Assembly (NCBI RefSeq): GCF_900107135.1
Contig: NZ_FNOV01000003.1
Span: forward strand, 1-64,000
Source: Hymenobacter psychrophilus
Lineage (GTDB): Bacteria; Bacteroidota; Bacteroidia; Cytophagales; Hymenobacteraceae
Direction of reading: 5' to 3'
Length of the DNA: 64,000 nucleotides
Below, in pieces: positions 35,016 to 44,639 of this stretch. Position 1 is the first letter of the stretch, and every line of letters begins with the position of its first letter. The notes below the pieces were generated by a model. The model searched no databases, was not told the DNA's origin, and worked only from the letters and a program-made list of their open reading frames with translations. The translations under genes and the position numbers were made by a program.

Positions 35016-35570
35016 TTAGCCGACCCCGGTGGTAGCGAAGCCAGCGGCAAGCTCCTGCACCAGTGCCCACCCCTGTGGCCACAGCCCCAGCTCCGATTCG
35101 GAATTGAGGTGGCCCAGTGCCCCTACGTTCACCAAGCGGCTGCCCCAGGCGGCGGCAAACTCCGTGGCGCGGGCCAAGCTCACGTACTCGTCGTTTTCGC
35201 TGGCTACCACGATGCTCGGGAAAGGCAACCGCGCCAGCGGCATGGGCGCAAACCCGCGCACTTCGGGCAGCTGCGCGCGCCGGTCTACGTCGGCCGGGCC
35301 CACGAGCAGGGCCCCGGCCAGCGGGCGGGTGGCCGTGGCGGCCCAGTGCGCCACCGTGGCGCAGGCCAGGCTGTGGGCCACCAGCACCACCGGCCCCGGC
35401 GCTGCAGAAACGGCCGCATCGAGGGCGGCTAACCAGTCGGCGCATACGGGGTGCTGCCAGTCGCGCTGCTCCACGCGCCGGCAGCCGTAGTGCTGCTCCC
35501 AGCGGGTTTGCCAGTGCGCCGGGCCGGAGCTGCCCAGGCCGGGAACGGTGAGGATAGTAACGGCTTGCAT
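35016..35570 (-). CDS. RBBP9/YdeN-type serine hydrolase
   Basis: A 184-residue alpha/beta hydrolase starting at the ATG at 35568-35570 (MQAVTILTVPGLGSSGPAHW, then QTRWEQHYGCRRVEQRDW). The nucleophile elbow is VLVAHSLACATVAHW, the acid is in IVVASENDEYV, and the His is in GALGHLNSES. All match the RBBP9/YdeN family, whose physiological substrates are unknown. An upstream extension of the frame through the Uma2 gene to 35810 is rejected: it is the complement of another gene and contains no family sequence. The start is 33 bases from the divergent Uma2 ATG. Confidence 0.92.
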   Translation of the reverse strand: MQAVTILTVPGLGSSGPAHWQTRWEQHYGCRRVEQRDWQHPVCADWLAALDAAVSAAPGPVVLVAHSLACATVAHWAATATRPLAGALLVGPADVDRRAQLPEVRGFAPMPLARLPFPSIVVASENDEYVSLARATEFAAAWGSRLVNVGALGHLNSESELGLWPQGWALVQELAAGFATTGVG

Positions 35571-35603
35571 GGCCCGAATGTACGGGCGAAACGTATCTTT
35601 ACT

Positions 35604-36221
35604 ATGGACCACACCGCCGCCGCCATGCCCGTCATCACCGACATCTCCCAGCTCGACCTGACCAAAACCTATACCTACGCCGACTACCTGACGTGGCGGC
35701 TGGACGAGTTCGTGGAGCTGGTAAAGGGCAAGGTGCGCCTGATGAGCCCCGCGCCCCGCCGGATTCATCAGCAACTGGCCCGCAATGTATTCCGGCACAT
35801 CGACCAGCATGTACTAAATGGCCCCTGTGAGGCCTACTTCGCGCCCTTCGACGTACGCCTGCTCACGGATGGACCCGATGGCAACTCCCCCATCACTACC
35901 GTTGTGCAGCCCGACCTCTGCGTCATCTGCGACCCAAATAAGCTGGATGAAAAAGGCTGCCTGGGTTCCCCCGACTGGGTTATCGAAATCCTGAGCCCCA
36001 AAACGGCGGCCTACGACACCCGCGAGAAGTTCAGCCTCTACGAAGAAGCCGGTGTGGCGGAATACTGGATTGTGTTTCCGGGCGAGCAGACGGTGGCAAC
36101 CTACGTGCTCGAAGCCGGCCGCTACGAGCTACGCGGCACCTACTACGAGCCGGGCCTGATTCCGTGCGCGACATTGCTGGGGTTTGCGGTGGAGTGGGCG
36201 GAGGTGTTTGCGGGAGTGTGA
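35604..36221 (+). CDS. Uma2 family (DUF820) putative endonuclease, paralog 1
   Basis: A 205-residue protein. The Uma2 fold is a PD-(D/E)xK-like nuclease domain. Visible landmarks are YADYLTWRLDEFVELVKGKV, MSPAPRRIHQQL, VVQPDLCVICDPNKLDEKGC, SPDWVIEILSPKTAAYDTRE and KFSLYEEAGVAEYWIVFPG; the VQPDL, EILSP and K-x(5)-Y-x(3)-G-V-EYW residues are the family's conserved core. Two ATGs are possible, 35604 and 35625; the first is used here. A close paralog is at 44640-45236. Uma2 proteins are abundant in cyanobacteria and Bacteroidetes and their role is unknown. Confidence 0.88.
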   Translation: MDHTAAAMPVITDISQLDLTKTYTYADYLTWRLDEFVELVKGKVRLMSPAPRRIHQQLARNVFRHIDQHVLNGPCEAYFAPFDVRLLTDGPDGNSPITTVVQPDLCVICDPNKLDEKGCLGSPDWVIEILSPKTAAYDTREKFSLYEEAGVAEYWIVFPGEQTVATYVLEAGRYELRGTYYEPGLIPCATLLGFAVEWAEVFAGV

Positions 36222-36228
36222 GGGAATT

Positions 36229-36762
36229 CTATGCTCCTGCCGGAACACACGTAGCTTTAGATATTTCGGCCCCATCTTGAAGCCACTCAATACAGGCCGG
36301 CACATGCGTTACCGGATGCACCCAGGCCACTTGGCGCGGGATGCGCAGGGCGCTGGCATAAAAAGTAAAGAGGTTGAGCACGTTGGTTTCCTGTGAGAGA
36401 ACCATGTCATCCGTGGCCAAGGCATTTTCCAACAGGTGTATATCCTTCAACATTTCTGCTCGCGCCTTATCGGTGCAGTCTAGGGAATACACCGAGTCAG
36501 CTAACCCGCTATCTGGTTCTGGATTCAACGGTATACACAGCTTCCTGCTGAACATTTGAACCAGCCAGTTCTTAGAAAAACCGGATTGATGCTTTTGCCA
36601 CTCCCGGAGTTGCGTGGCGGAAAGCACGATGCGGTGTTGCTCATCTTGCAGAGTTTCTAACGCCTGACGGCAAGCATCAGAAATCGGGTGCTGGCTTGTG
36701 CTGGCCGAGCGGGCTACATTGGTATCGACTACGATGCGGCGTGAGGTTGCTGGCAGCTTCAT
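36229..36762 (-). CDS. PIN-domain nuclease coupled to the ABC-type ATPase
   Basis: A 177-residue protein with a PIN fold: RRIVVDTNVARSAS gives the first acidic residue (D13), LSATQLREWQKH the second (E54), MLKDIHLLENALATDDMVLS the third and fourth (D107 and D118/D119). All four metal-binding positions of a Mg2+-dependent RNase are present. The start ATG (36760-36762) directly follows the ATPase stop TAG (36763-36765) in the same frame, so translation must be coupled or could read through. The C terminus (residues 145-177) has no known domain. A toxin, effector or RNA-processing role is inferred from the fold and partner. No antitoxin-like gene is adjacent. Confidence 0.82.
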   Translation of the reverse strand: MKLPATSRRIVVDTNVARSASTSQHPISDACRQALETLQDEQHRIVLSATQLREWQKHQSGFSKNWLVQMFSRKLCIPLNPEPDSGLADSVYSLDCTDKARAEMLKDIHLLENALATDDMVLSQETNVLNLFTFYASALRIPRQVAWVHPVTHVPACIEWLQDGAEISKATCVPAGA

Positions 36763-38136
36763 CTATTCAGCCGCTTTGCCGGAGTGCCGCATTCCTACCG
36801 CAGTCAGGTAGGCGTCCTGAGCTTTTAGCTCCACGTCGCCGAAGTCCTCGGGCCATTCGCCGTAAGCACCGTCCTCGTCGGGCTGCACGTAGGTTACCTG
36901 GGTCGCGCCTTTCGCGTCGCGGGCAAACCAGTGCAGGGCCACGTCGGTGTTCTTGATTTTCTCCTGGGCAATCAGGGTTTGGATGGTCAGCAGAATCAGG
37001 CTGCTGTGCGTTTCCACGATTACGCGCACACCCCGGTTAGCTGCTTCGGCCAGCAGCTCCGCCATGACAACCTGGGCCCGTGGATGTAGGTGCAATTCAG
37101 GCTGTTCTACATATACAATCTGGCCTTCCTGCGCGGCAATAAGCGCCACCAGAATCGGCAGAACCTGCGAGACGCCGATACCCACATCGGCGATATTAAC
37201 CATATCGGATTTTTTGGGTTTGGCTTTCGTGCCGGCGGGTAGACGGTTTATGCTTAGCTCTACTTCGTTTGCATTCTTCACATTAGCTTCAATGGAGTTA
37301 GTCAAACCTAAGCGAACTAAATACTCATTAAGTTGAGTGAGTGCGTCGCTATTCTTTTGTTGCTGCCATTGGCTAATAGTACCAGCAGAATAAAAATCGA
37401 ATGTCCCTTTGATTTGCTTTTGAAGGAAAGTTGCAGGATAGCTTCGCTTTGGATTGGTTCGTAGACCCGGAATATGGGATATCGATAAAACTAAATCTGA
37501 TAAATCATAAGAAAAAACAATTTCATCTAAGAGCACATTGTCTATTATTCCTTTTTCATCAAAAACTTGTATTTTGAGAAAAGGGGCTTCCATAACAACT
37601 TTTGCACTGTGTGCTGCAACACCAAAGAATTTTAGATGAATTTTGTCAAATTGTGGTTCTATTTCATGCCAACTCATTGCTGGACTTAAATTTATTTCTT
37701 TATTGAACAACATTGATTTCTGATACAATATTGCGAATCCTAACTTATCAAGCCTAAAGGACACTTCTATATCCTCTTTAAACAATTTATCTACTTTCTG
37801 CTCAACTATTTTTATTGAAAAAACATCATTGTACTTATCTATTTTGCTAATTAACTCTCCAGCCGTTTCCGCCTGTACATGCGCCCCATCCAACACGAGT
37901 GCTCCCGCCGGCTGGTACGGTGCTTCCATTGTCTGTTTTATCAACAGCAACGGTTGCATGATGCTCGACTTCCCGGAACTGTTCGTCCCGGCGAGCAGCG
38001 TCAGCGGCTTCACGTGCAGCGTGGCGTCAACCAGTGATTTGTAGCCTTTTACCTGAATCTGCTCGATGAGCATGAAGGGCGGCCGGGAGGGCGCGGCGGC
38101 GGTTGACGAGGGTTTTGGAGCGCGTTTGGTAGCCAT
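36763..38136 (-). CDS. ABC/SMC-type AAA ATPase (DUF3696-like), partner of the PIN protein
   Basis: A 457-residue ATPase. Walker A is AGTNSSGKSSIMQP (G50-S57), with IEQIQVKGYKSLVDATL before it. The signature-like helix is IADVGIGVSQVLPILVAL (about 315-332), Walker B is IVYVEQPELHLHPRAQ (340-354) and the switch His is in VIVETHSSLILL (H377). The C-terminal region (GEWPEDFGDVELKAQDAYLT) resembles DUF3696 proteins. Residues 90-290 are variable and encoded by DNA that is visibly AT-rich, unlike the rest of the gene. The first in-frame ATG at 38134-38136 is used; residue 22 (FMLIEQIQV) is an alternative start. Likely function: a nucleotide- or DNA-end-sensing ATPase that controls the PIN nuclease. 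Confidence 0.85.
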   Translation of the reverse strand: MATKRAPKPSSTAAAPSRPPFMLIEQIQVKGYKSLVDATLHVKPLTLLAGTNSSGKSSIMQPLLLIKQTMEAPYQPAGALVLDGAHVQAETAGELISKIDKYNDVFSIKIVEQKVDKLFKEDIEVSFRLDKLGFAILYQKSMLFNKEINLSPAMSWHEIEPQFDKIHLKFFGVAAHSAKVVMEAPFLKIQVFDEKGIIDNVLLDEIVFSYDLSDLVLSISHIPGLRTNPKRSYPATFLQKQIKGTFDFYSAGTISQWQQQKNSDALTQLNEYLVRLGLTNSIEANVKNANEVELSINRLPAGTKAKPKKSDMVNIADVGIGVSQVLPILVALIAAQEGQIVYVEQPELHLHPRAQVVMAELLAEAANRGVRVIVETHSSLILLTIQTLIAQEKIKNTDVALHWFARDAKGATQVTYVQPDEDGAYGEWPEDFGDVELKAQDAYLTAVGMRHSGKAAE

Positions 38137-38233
38137 AGAAGCAAAGTACGGGAGGAAGTCGGAGAAACAATCCGTGATGCCGCTTCCATCTCCCTTTTTC
38201 TATACCTTCGGGCGCCTATCCTTCCCTCCTGCT

Positions 38234-41200
38234 ATGCTACTCTCCCGACTTGCCCGCCAGCCGTTGCTGGTGTTGCTGGCGCTACTTGGTTTTGCCTGCT
38301 CGCGCTCCGATGAGGGTGCGCCCGACCCCAACGGCGCGGAAATCGACCCCTACCAGAACATCGTGTTCCAGTTTGCCGATGCCGTGGTGGGGCCTGAGCA
38401 GCTGGACCGCTGGGATACTACGCGGGTCGTGGCGTTCGAGCCGGCCATGCGCGGTAAGTTCAAGTGGACCACCGACCGGGAGCTGGTGTTTTCGCCCAAC
38501 GTGCCGCTGCGGCCCAGCACGGCCTTCACGGCCAAGCTGGTGAGCGAGGCCCTGCCCGAAGGCACGCGCCGGGGCACCGAGCTACCCGAAGACCGCCAGA
38601 AATTCCATACGCCCTACCTGGCGTTGCAGGCACCCCAGGCCTTCTGGGGCCGCTCGGAGCGGGCCGCGGGCACGGCCGAGCTGCGGGTGGAACTGCCCTT
38701 CAACTACGCCGTGAAGCCCACCGACGTGAAGCCGCTGCTACGCCTGACCCAGGACGGCGAGCCGGTAGCTTTTGAGGTGGTGGGGGCCGAGGCGGGCCAG
38801 CAGGTGCGCCTGAACCTGAAGCAGCAGTTGCGGCCTGGTTCGCCCTTGCTACTAGCACTGGCCCCCGGCCTGAACGCGGTGGGCAGCGACCTGGCCACCG
38901 ACCAGACCACCGAAGCCGAGCTAACCATGCCCGACCCTCAGGCGCTGGAGGTAACGGCCATCAACGGCACGCTGCAGGGCGCCGACCCGGTTATCACCAT
39001 TCAGACCAACCAGCCGGTGAGCGGGATGGATATGCGGAGCGCCGTGGCCGTGTCGCCGCAGGTAGCCTTTGAGGTGGAGGAGCTGGAAAGCGGCGTGCGC
39101 CTCAAAGGTGGTTTCGAGGTGGGCAAAAGCTACCAGGTACGCCTGAGTAGCGGCTTACGCGGCAGTTTGGGTGGCGAGTTGAACGACGACGTGACCGAGA
39201 CGGTAAGCTTCTCCAACGAGCGGCCCACCATCAGCTTCGCCAGCGCCGACAAGGCCCTGTACCTCGACGCGCTGGGCGCCCGCAACCTGGGCATCCGCAT
39301 CAACGAGGTGGACAAAGTGCAAGTGACCATTGCCAAAGTGTACGCCAACAACATCCAGCAGCTGTTGCGCGGCGGCAGCCAGTACGGCTACCCCGACTAC
39401 GACGGTGAGGATGGGGAAAGCAACCAGGACGAAAACGGCGAATACGTGGACCGTTCCTTCCAGTATTACGACGTGGAGAACCTGGGCAACGTGCTGTCCA
39501 ACCGCACCTACACGGTGGCCGGCATGCCCAAAGAGCAGGGTTTGCGGCTGCTGAACTTGAGTTTGAAAGACCTGGAGTTTTCGGCGGGCCTCAAGGGGCT
39601 CTACGTGATAAAAGTGCAGGATACCGAGCGGCAGTGGCTGCAGGTGAGCAAGCTGGTGGCCGTGTCGGATATCGGCCTGATTGTGAAGCAGGGCGCGGCC
39701 GGCAGCACCATGGTGTTTGCCAACTCGATCCGGGAGGCCAAGGCCCTGGGCGGGGTCGAAATCAGCTACCTGAGCTCCAACAACCAGGTAATGGGCACGG
39801 GCGTCACCAACGGCGCGGGCGTGGCCAAGTTCGATAGCACGGCCCAGAATGCGCGGTTCCGGCTGGGCATGGTGGTGGCCCGGCGCGGCGACGACTTCAC
39901 GTTTCTGGATTTGAGCCGCAGCCGGGTGGAAACCTCGCGCTTCGAGGTGGGCGGGCTGCAAAACAACGCTGCCCGCTACCAGGCCTTCCTCTACGGCGAC
40001 CGGGACCTGTACCGCCCCGGCGACACCATCCAGACCAACACCGTGGTGCGCACCGAAACCTGGCAGGCCCCGCCCAAAGGCCTGCCGCTGAAGGTGCGCC
40101 TGCTGCTGCCCACCGGCAAGGAGTACGCCAGCCTGCAGAAAACCCTGAGCCCCGAGGGCAGCACCGAGGCCCGCTTTATTCTGCCCCCCAGCGTGATGAC
40201 CGGCCTTTACACGCTCGAAATCCTGACCGCCAACGACGTGCTGCTCACCTCGCGCCAGCTCTCGGTGGAGGAGTTTATTCCGGACCGCATGAAGGTGACG
40301 GTGAAAGCCAGCCGGGCCGTAGTAAAGCCCGACCAGACCGTGCAGGCCCTGATTACGGCCCAGAACCTGTTCGGCCCGCCCGCTTCCGACCGCAAGTTTG
40401 AGGTGGAGTTTTCGCTCAAGGAAAAGCGCTTCCAGCCCAAGGAGTACTCCGATTTCGACTTCGCCATCAACAGCGGCAACCGGCGCCGGGGCAACTACGG
40501 CAGCCTGGAGTCAAGCCCGATTTCCGACCGTTTCGAGAAGACCGTGCGCGAAGGCACCACCGACGCCGCCGGCCGCGGCACCGCCACCTACCAGGTGCCC
40601 GACTACCCCGATTTGGGCACCCTGGAAGGCGCGGCCTTTACCACGGTGTTCGACGAAACCGGCCGCCCCGTAAACCGCTATGCCACCTTCGAGGTGCAGA
40701 CCCAGGCGGTCATGTTTGGGGTGAGAAACCTGGGCGAGCTGGCGAAAACCCGCGACGAGGTGCCCGTGGAGCTCGTGGCCCTCACGCCGGCCGGCAAGCC
40801 CACCAGCGCCACCGCCCGCGTGGAGGTAATCCGGATGCTGTGGGAAACCGTGATTGAGCGCCGCGGCGGCCGTTACGTGTACAACTCGCAGAAACGCGAG
40901 GAAACGATTATCCGCCGCAACGTGGAGGTTTCGGGCTCTGGCACCGATGCCAACCTGGGCTTCGCGCCGCAGTATTCGGGCGAGTACGAAATCCGGGTTT
41001 CGCGGCCCGGCGCGGCCACCTACGTATCCCAGCGCGTGTACGCCTACGGCTACGGCGACACCCAGAGCAACTCCTTCGAGGTAAACAACGAGGGCGAAGT
41101 GACCATCGAGGCCGACCAGGAGAAATACGAGCCCGGCCAAATCGCCCACCTACTGCTCAAAACGCCCTTCCCCGGCCGCGTGCTGGTAACGGTAGAGCGG

Positions 41201-43732
41201 GACCGGGTGCTCGACCATTTCTACGTGGATACCGACGAGAAATCGGCCAAAGTCGACATCCCGATTCGCGGCGGCCACGTGCCCAACATCTACGTCACGG
41301 CCACCGCCATCCGCCCCATCAAAGACAACCGCCTGCCCCTGACCGTGGCCCGCGGCTTCGTGCCGCTGACGGTGGAAAAGCCCGGCTCGCGGCTGTCGGT
41401 GGCCATTAAAGCGCCGGAGTTGAGCCGCTCGCAGACCAGCCAGACCATTGAAGTAACCACCGCCCCCGGTGCCCAGGTGACGCTGGCGATGGTAGACGAG
41501 GGGATTTTGCAGATGAAGGATTTCCGCACGCCCGACCCCCACGGCTACTTCTACCAGAAACGCGCCCTCGAAGTGGCGGCCCACGACGTGTACCCCTTCC
41601 TGCTGCCCGAGCTGGGCACCAGCTCCACCGGCGGCGACGGCTACGACCTGGCCCGCCGCACCACGCCCGTACCCTCGCGCCGCGTGAAGTTGCTGGCCAA
41701 GTGGAGCGGCGTGCTCACGGCCGACGGCAGCGGCAAAGTCCGCTACCAGCTCCAGGTGCCCCAGTTCAGCGGGGCCATCCGCATCATGGCCGTGGCCTAC
41801 AAGGGCGACGCCTTCGGCTCGGCCGAGCACACCATGCGCGTCGCCGACCCGGTGGTTATCAGCACCGCCCTGCCCCGCTTCGCCAGCCCCGGCGACACCA
41901 TTGACGTGCCCGTAACGCTGACCAATACGACCAAAACCCCCGGTACCGGCGCGGCCAGCTTGGCCGTAACCGGACCCTTGCGGGTGCTGGGAGCCGCCTC
42001 GCAAACCGTGCGGTTACCGGCCGGCGCCGAGCAGCGGGTGAAGTTCCGGGTGCTGGCCCCCGCCAGCATTGGCAGCGCCACCCTCACCACAACGGTGAAG
42101 GCGCTCAACGAAACCTTCACCGAAACCATCGAGCTACCCGTCCGGCCCGCTTCGCCCTTGCAAAAGCGTACCGGTAGCGGGGTGCTGGCGGGCGGCGGCA
42201 AGGTGCAGCAGCTGAATCTGAAGACCGATTTCATGGCGGCCTCGTTGCGGAGCCAGTTGGTGGTGAGCCGCTCACCGATGGCCGAGTTTGCCAAGGACTT
42301 GCGCTACCTGCTGCAGTACCCCTACGGCTGCCTGGAGCAAACCGTGTCGGCCGCCTTCCCGCAGCTGTATTATGGTGATTTGGTGGCGACGCTGGGGCAG
42401 AAAACCGGTGTCAAGGGCAAGGCGGGGCAGTTCAACCCCAACTACCACGTGCAGGAGGCCATCCGCAAGGTGGAGGCCCAGCAGATGTACAACGGCTCGC
42501 TGAGCTACTGGCCCGGCGGCGACTACGACAACTGGTGGGCCACGGCCTACGCTGCCCATTTCCTGCTCGAAGCCAAGCAGGCAGGCTTTGCGGTGAACAA
42601 GAACGTGCTCGACCGGGTGCTCGGCTACCTCGAAGCCCGCACCCGCCAGCGCGAAACCGAGACCTACAACATCATCCAGACCGGCGGCGTGATTCGGCCC
42701 GTGACGCTGGCCAAAAAGGAAATTCCGTACTCGCTCTACGTGCTGGCCCTGGCCGGGCGACCCACCCCCGTGGCCCTCAACTACTACAAAGCCAACCGCC
42801 CCCTGCTGGCCGACGACTCGCGCTACCTGCTGGCGGCGGCCTTCGCCCTGAGCGGCAATCAGCGCGCCTTCCGGCAGACGGTGCCCACCCGTTTCGGCGC
42901 GGCCCCGAGCATTGCCCGCCGCGAGTTGGGCGGCTCCTTCGCCTCGCCCATCCGCGATATGGCCCTGGTGCTCAACGCCCTGCTCGACGCCGACCCCGGC
43001 AACCCGCAGGTACTTAGCCTGAGCCGCCAGCTGAGCCGCCGCGTGCAGCAGGCCGGCTGGCTGAGCACCCAGGAACGCGCCTTCTCGCTGCTGGCCCTGG
43101 GCAAGCTGGCCAAGAGCAACGCCAACAGCACCGCCACTGCCCAGTTGCTGGCCGACGGCAAGAACATCGGCGCCTTCACCGGCAAAGACCTCACGGTAAG
43201 CAACGTGGCCAACCGCCAAATCACGCTGAAGCCGGCCGACAAGGGCAGCCTCTACTACTTCTGGGAGATGGAAGGCGTTTCGGCCTCGGGCCGCGTGCCC
43301 GAGGAAGACGCCTACCTGATGGTGCGCCGCCAGTTTATGGACCGCAACGGCAACCCGCTAGGCTCGGCCACCTTCCGCCAGAACGATTTGGTGGTAGTCC
43401 GCCTCACGCTGCAATCGGCCGAAAGCGCCGGCGAGGTGCCCAACGTGGCCATCACCGACCTGCTGCCCGCCGGCCTCGAAATCGAGAACCCCCGCATCGG
43501 GGCCGTGCGCGAGCTGGCCTGGGCCAAAGACGCCGCCCAGCCCGACTACCTCGACGTGCGCGACGACCGCCTAAACATCTTCACCACCGCCACGCCCAAA
43601 CCCAAGGCGTTCTACTACTTGGCCCGCGCCGTGTCCAAAGGCACCTTCAAGCTAGGCCCGGTAAGCGCCGACGCCATGTACAACGCCGAGTACCACAGCT
43701 ACTCCGGCGCCGGTGTGGTGCGGGTGCGGTAG
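38234..43732 (+). CDS. Bacterial alpha-2-macroglobulin-like lipoprotein
   Basis: An 1832-residue protein starting at the ATG at 38234, with a lipobox (LLALLGFACSRS, Cys22), so it is anchored in an envelope membrane. It has the domain plan of bacterial A2Ms (YfhM type): several MG beta-sandwich domains (NERPTISFASADKALYLDAL, DRDLYRPGDTIQTNTVVRTE), then the A2M/TED region. The thioester motif is YPYGCLEQTVSAAFPQLYYG with C1366-L-E-Q1369. The complement-type TED helices follow (QMYNGSLSYWPGGDYDNWWA). These proteins trap exogenous proteases in the periplasm or at the surface. In many bacteria it is paired with penicillin-binding protein 1C; here pbpC is 1.5 kb downstream with two genes between. 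Confidence 0.95.
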   Translation: MLLSRLARQPLLVLLALLGFACSRSDEGAPDPNGAEIDPYQNIVFQFADAVVGPEQLDRWDTTRVVAFEPAMRGKFKWTTDRELVFSPNVPLRPSTAFTAKLVSEALPEGTRRGTELPEDRQKFHTPYLALQAPQAFWGRSERAAGTAELRVELPFNYAVKPTDVKPLLRLTQDGEPVAFEVVGAEAGQQVRLNLKQQLRPGSPLLLALAPGLNAVGSDLATDQTTEAELTMPDPQALEVTAINGTLQGADPVITIQTNQPVSGMDMRSAVAVSPQVAFEVEELESGVRLKGGFEVGKSYQVRLSSGLRGSLGGELNDDVTETVSFSNERPTISFASADKALYLDALGARNLGIRINEVDKVQVTIAKVYANNIQQLLRGGSQYGYPDYDGEDGESNQDENGEYVDRSFQYYDVENLGNVLSNRTYTVAGMPKEQGLRLLNLSLKDLEFSAGLKGLYVIKVQDTERQWLQVSKLVAVSDIGLIVKQGAAGSTMVFANSIREAKALGGVEISYLSSNNQVMGTGVTNGAGVAKFDSTAQNARFRLGMVVARRGDDFTFLDLSRSRVETSRFEVGGLQNNAARYQAFLYGDRDLYRPGDTIQTNTVVRTETWQAPPKGLPLKVRLLLPTGKEYASLQKTLSPEGSTEARFILPPSVMTGLYTLEILTANDVLLTSRQLSVEEFIPDRMKVTVKASRAVVKPDQTVQALITAQNLFGPPASDRKFEVEFSLKEKRFQPKEYSDFDFAINSGNRRRGNYGSLESSPISDRFEKTVREGTTDAAGRGTATYQVPDYPDLGTLEGAAFTTVFDETGRPVNRYATFEVQTQAVMFGVRNLGELAKTRDEVPVELVALTPAGKPTSATARVEVIRMLWETVIERRGGRYVYNSQKREETIIRRNVEVSGSGTDANLGFAPQYSGEYEIRVSRPGAATYVSQRVYAYGYGDTQSNSFEVNNEGEVTIEADQEKYEPGQIAHLLLKTPFPGRVLVTVERDRVLDHFYVDTDEKSAKVDIPIRGGHVPNIYVTATAIRPIKDNRLPLTVARGFVPLTVEKPGSRLSVAIKAPELSRSQTSQTIEVTTAPGAQVTLAMVDEGILQMKDFRTPDPHGYFYQKRALEVAAHDVYPFLLPELGTSSTGGDGYDLARRTTPVPSRRVKLLAKWSGVLTADGSGKVRYQLQVPQFSGAIRIMAVAYKGDAFGSAEHTMRVADPVVISTALPRFASPGDTIDVPVTLTNTTKTPGTGAASLAVTGPLRVLGAASQTVRLPAGAEQRVKFRVLAPASIGSATLTTTVKALNETFTETIELPVRPASPLQKRTGSGVLAGGGKVQQLNLKTDFMAASLRSQLVVSRSPMAEFAKDLRYLLQYPYGCLEQTVSAAFPQLYYGDLVATLGQKTGVKGKAGQFNPNYHVQEAIRKVEAQQMYNGSLSYWPGGDYDNWWATAYAAHFLLEAKQAGFAVNKNVLDRVLGYLEARTRQRETETYNIIQTGGVIRPVTLAKKEIPYSLYVLALAGRPTPVALNYYKANRPLLADDSRYLLAAAFALSGNQRAFRQTVPTRFGAAPSIARRELGGSFASPIRDMALVLNALLDADPGNPQVLSLSRQLSRRVQQAGWLSTQERAFSLLALGKLAKSNANSTATAQLLADGKNIGAFTGKDLTVSNVANRQITLKPADKGSLYYFWEMEGVSASGRVPEEDAYLMVRRQFMDRNGNPLGSATFRQNDLVVVRLTLQSAESAGEVPNVAITDLLPAGLEIENPRIGAVRELAWAKDAAQPDYLDVRDDRLNIFTTATPKPKAFYYLARAVSKGTFKLGPVSADAMYNAEYHSYSGAGVVRVR

Positions 43733-43751
43733 AATTCTTCAACTTCCCAGA

Positions 43752-44621
43752 ATGCACCTGCTTTATCTCGTTTTCGGCAACGCGGCTCCCAACCATTTCC
43801 AGGCGGTTTTCTCCATGCTCTCGTTTCTGCGGCAGCCGGAGCAACTCGATAGTATTACGGTAGTGACGGATGCGCCCGAATTCTACCGCCACATGGCCGA
43901 CCATGTAACTGTGCTGCCCATTGAAGCGGCGACCATCCAGGAGTGGCGGGGCGAATTCGACTTTTTCTGGCGCATCAAAATCAAGGCCCTCGAATACGTA
44001 CACCAGCGGCAGCCCGAGTCTGCCATTCTCTACCTCGACACCGATACCTTCCTGCATGGCTCCCTGGCCGAGCTACGGGCGCGACTGGCGTCGGGCACGG
44101 CACTGATGCACGAGCCGGAAGGCGCGTTAAGCCAGCTGGCCAGTAAAACTGAGCAGCGCATGTGGCAGCAGGTACAACAGCATACGTTTGGGGGCGTGGC
44201 CATGCGCGAAGACCACCAAATGTGGAACGCCGGGGTAGTGGGCATTCCGGCGGGCCGGGCCGCTGAGGCCATTGCGCTGGCCCTGCGCATCTGCGACGAT
44301 TTGAGCCGGCAAGGCGTAACGCCCCGGCTCATCGAGCAATTTGCCCTATCGGTTGCGCTGGAGGAAACTGGGCCGCTGGGTGCCGCCGCGGCTCACATAG
44401 GACACTATTGGAGCACCAAAACTGAGTGGAACTCCGCCATTAGCGCCTTCCTGCTCGAATCGCACTTACAAGAGCGCACAGTGGTCGAAGAAGTAGCTGC
44501 ACTAGCTGATTTCGACTATCGCGCCCTGCCCGTGAAGCACCGCGTACGCAGCACCCAGGGCCGGCTAGAGAAGCTGGTGCGCCGCATGTTTCCGCCCCGT
44601 CAGGTAACGTATATTGAGTAG
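43752..44621 (+). CDS. GT-A-type glycosyltransferase-like protein
   Basis: A 289-residue soluble protein starting at the ATG at 43752, 19 bases after the A2M stop. MHLLYLVFGNAAPNHFQAVF and VTDAPEFYRHMADHV form the Rossmann-like N-terminal half. The metal-binding D-x-D is in SAILYLDTDTFLHGSLAEL (about residues 91-101), and NAGVVGIPAGRA follows, as in GT8-like transferases. These features fit a retaining nucleotide-sugar transferase, but the acceptor cannot be inferred. It separates the A2M and pbpC genes and is convergent with the Uma2 paralog. Confidence 0.72.
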   Translation: MHLLYLVFGNAAPNHFQAVFSMLSFLRQPEQLDSITVVTDAPEFYRHMADHVTVLPIEAATIQEWRGEFDFFWRIKIKALEYVHQRQPESAILYLDTDTFLHGSLAELRARLASGTALMHEPEGALSQLASKTEQRMWQQVQQHTFGGVAMREDHQMWNAGVVGIPAGRAAEAIALALRICDDLSRQGVTPRLIEQFALSVALEETGPLGAAAAHIGHYWSTKTEWNSAISAFLLESHLQERTVVEEVAALADFDYRALPVKHRVRSTQGRLEKLVRRMFPPRQVTYIE

Positions 44622-44639
44622 GTGTCAGAAATCGAGCAG

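Noticed and set aside
35016..35810. Long version of the serine hydrolase reaching 35810
   Set aside because: The extra 80 residues are the antisense of the Uma2 gene's start; the ATG at 35570 gives the known family start.
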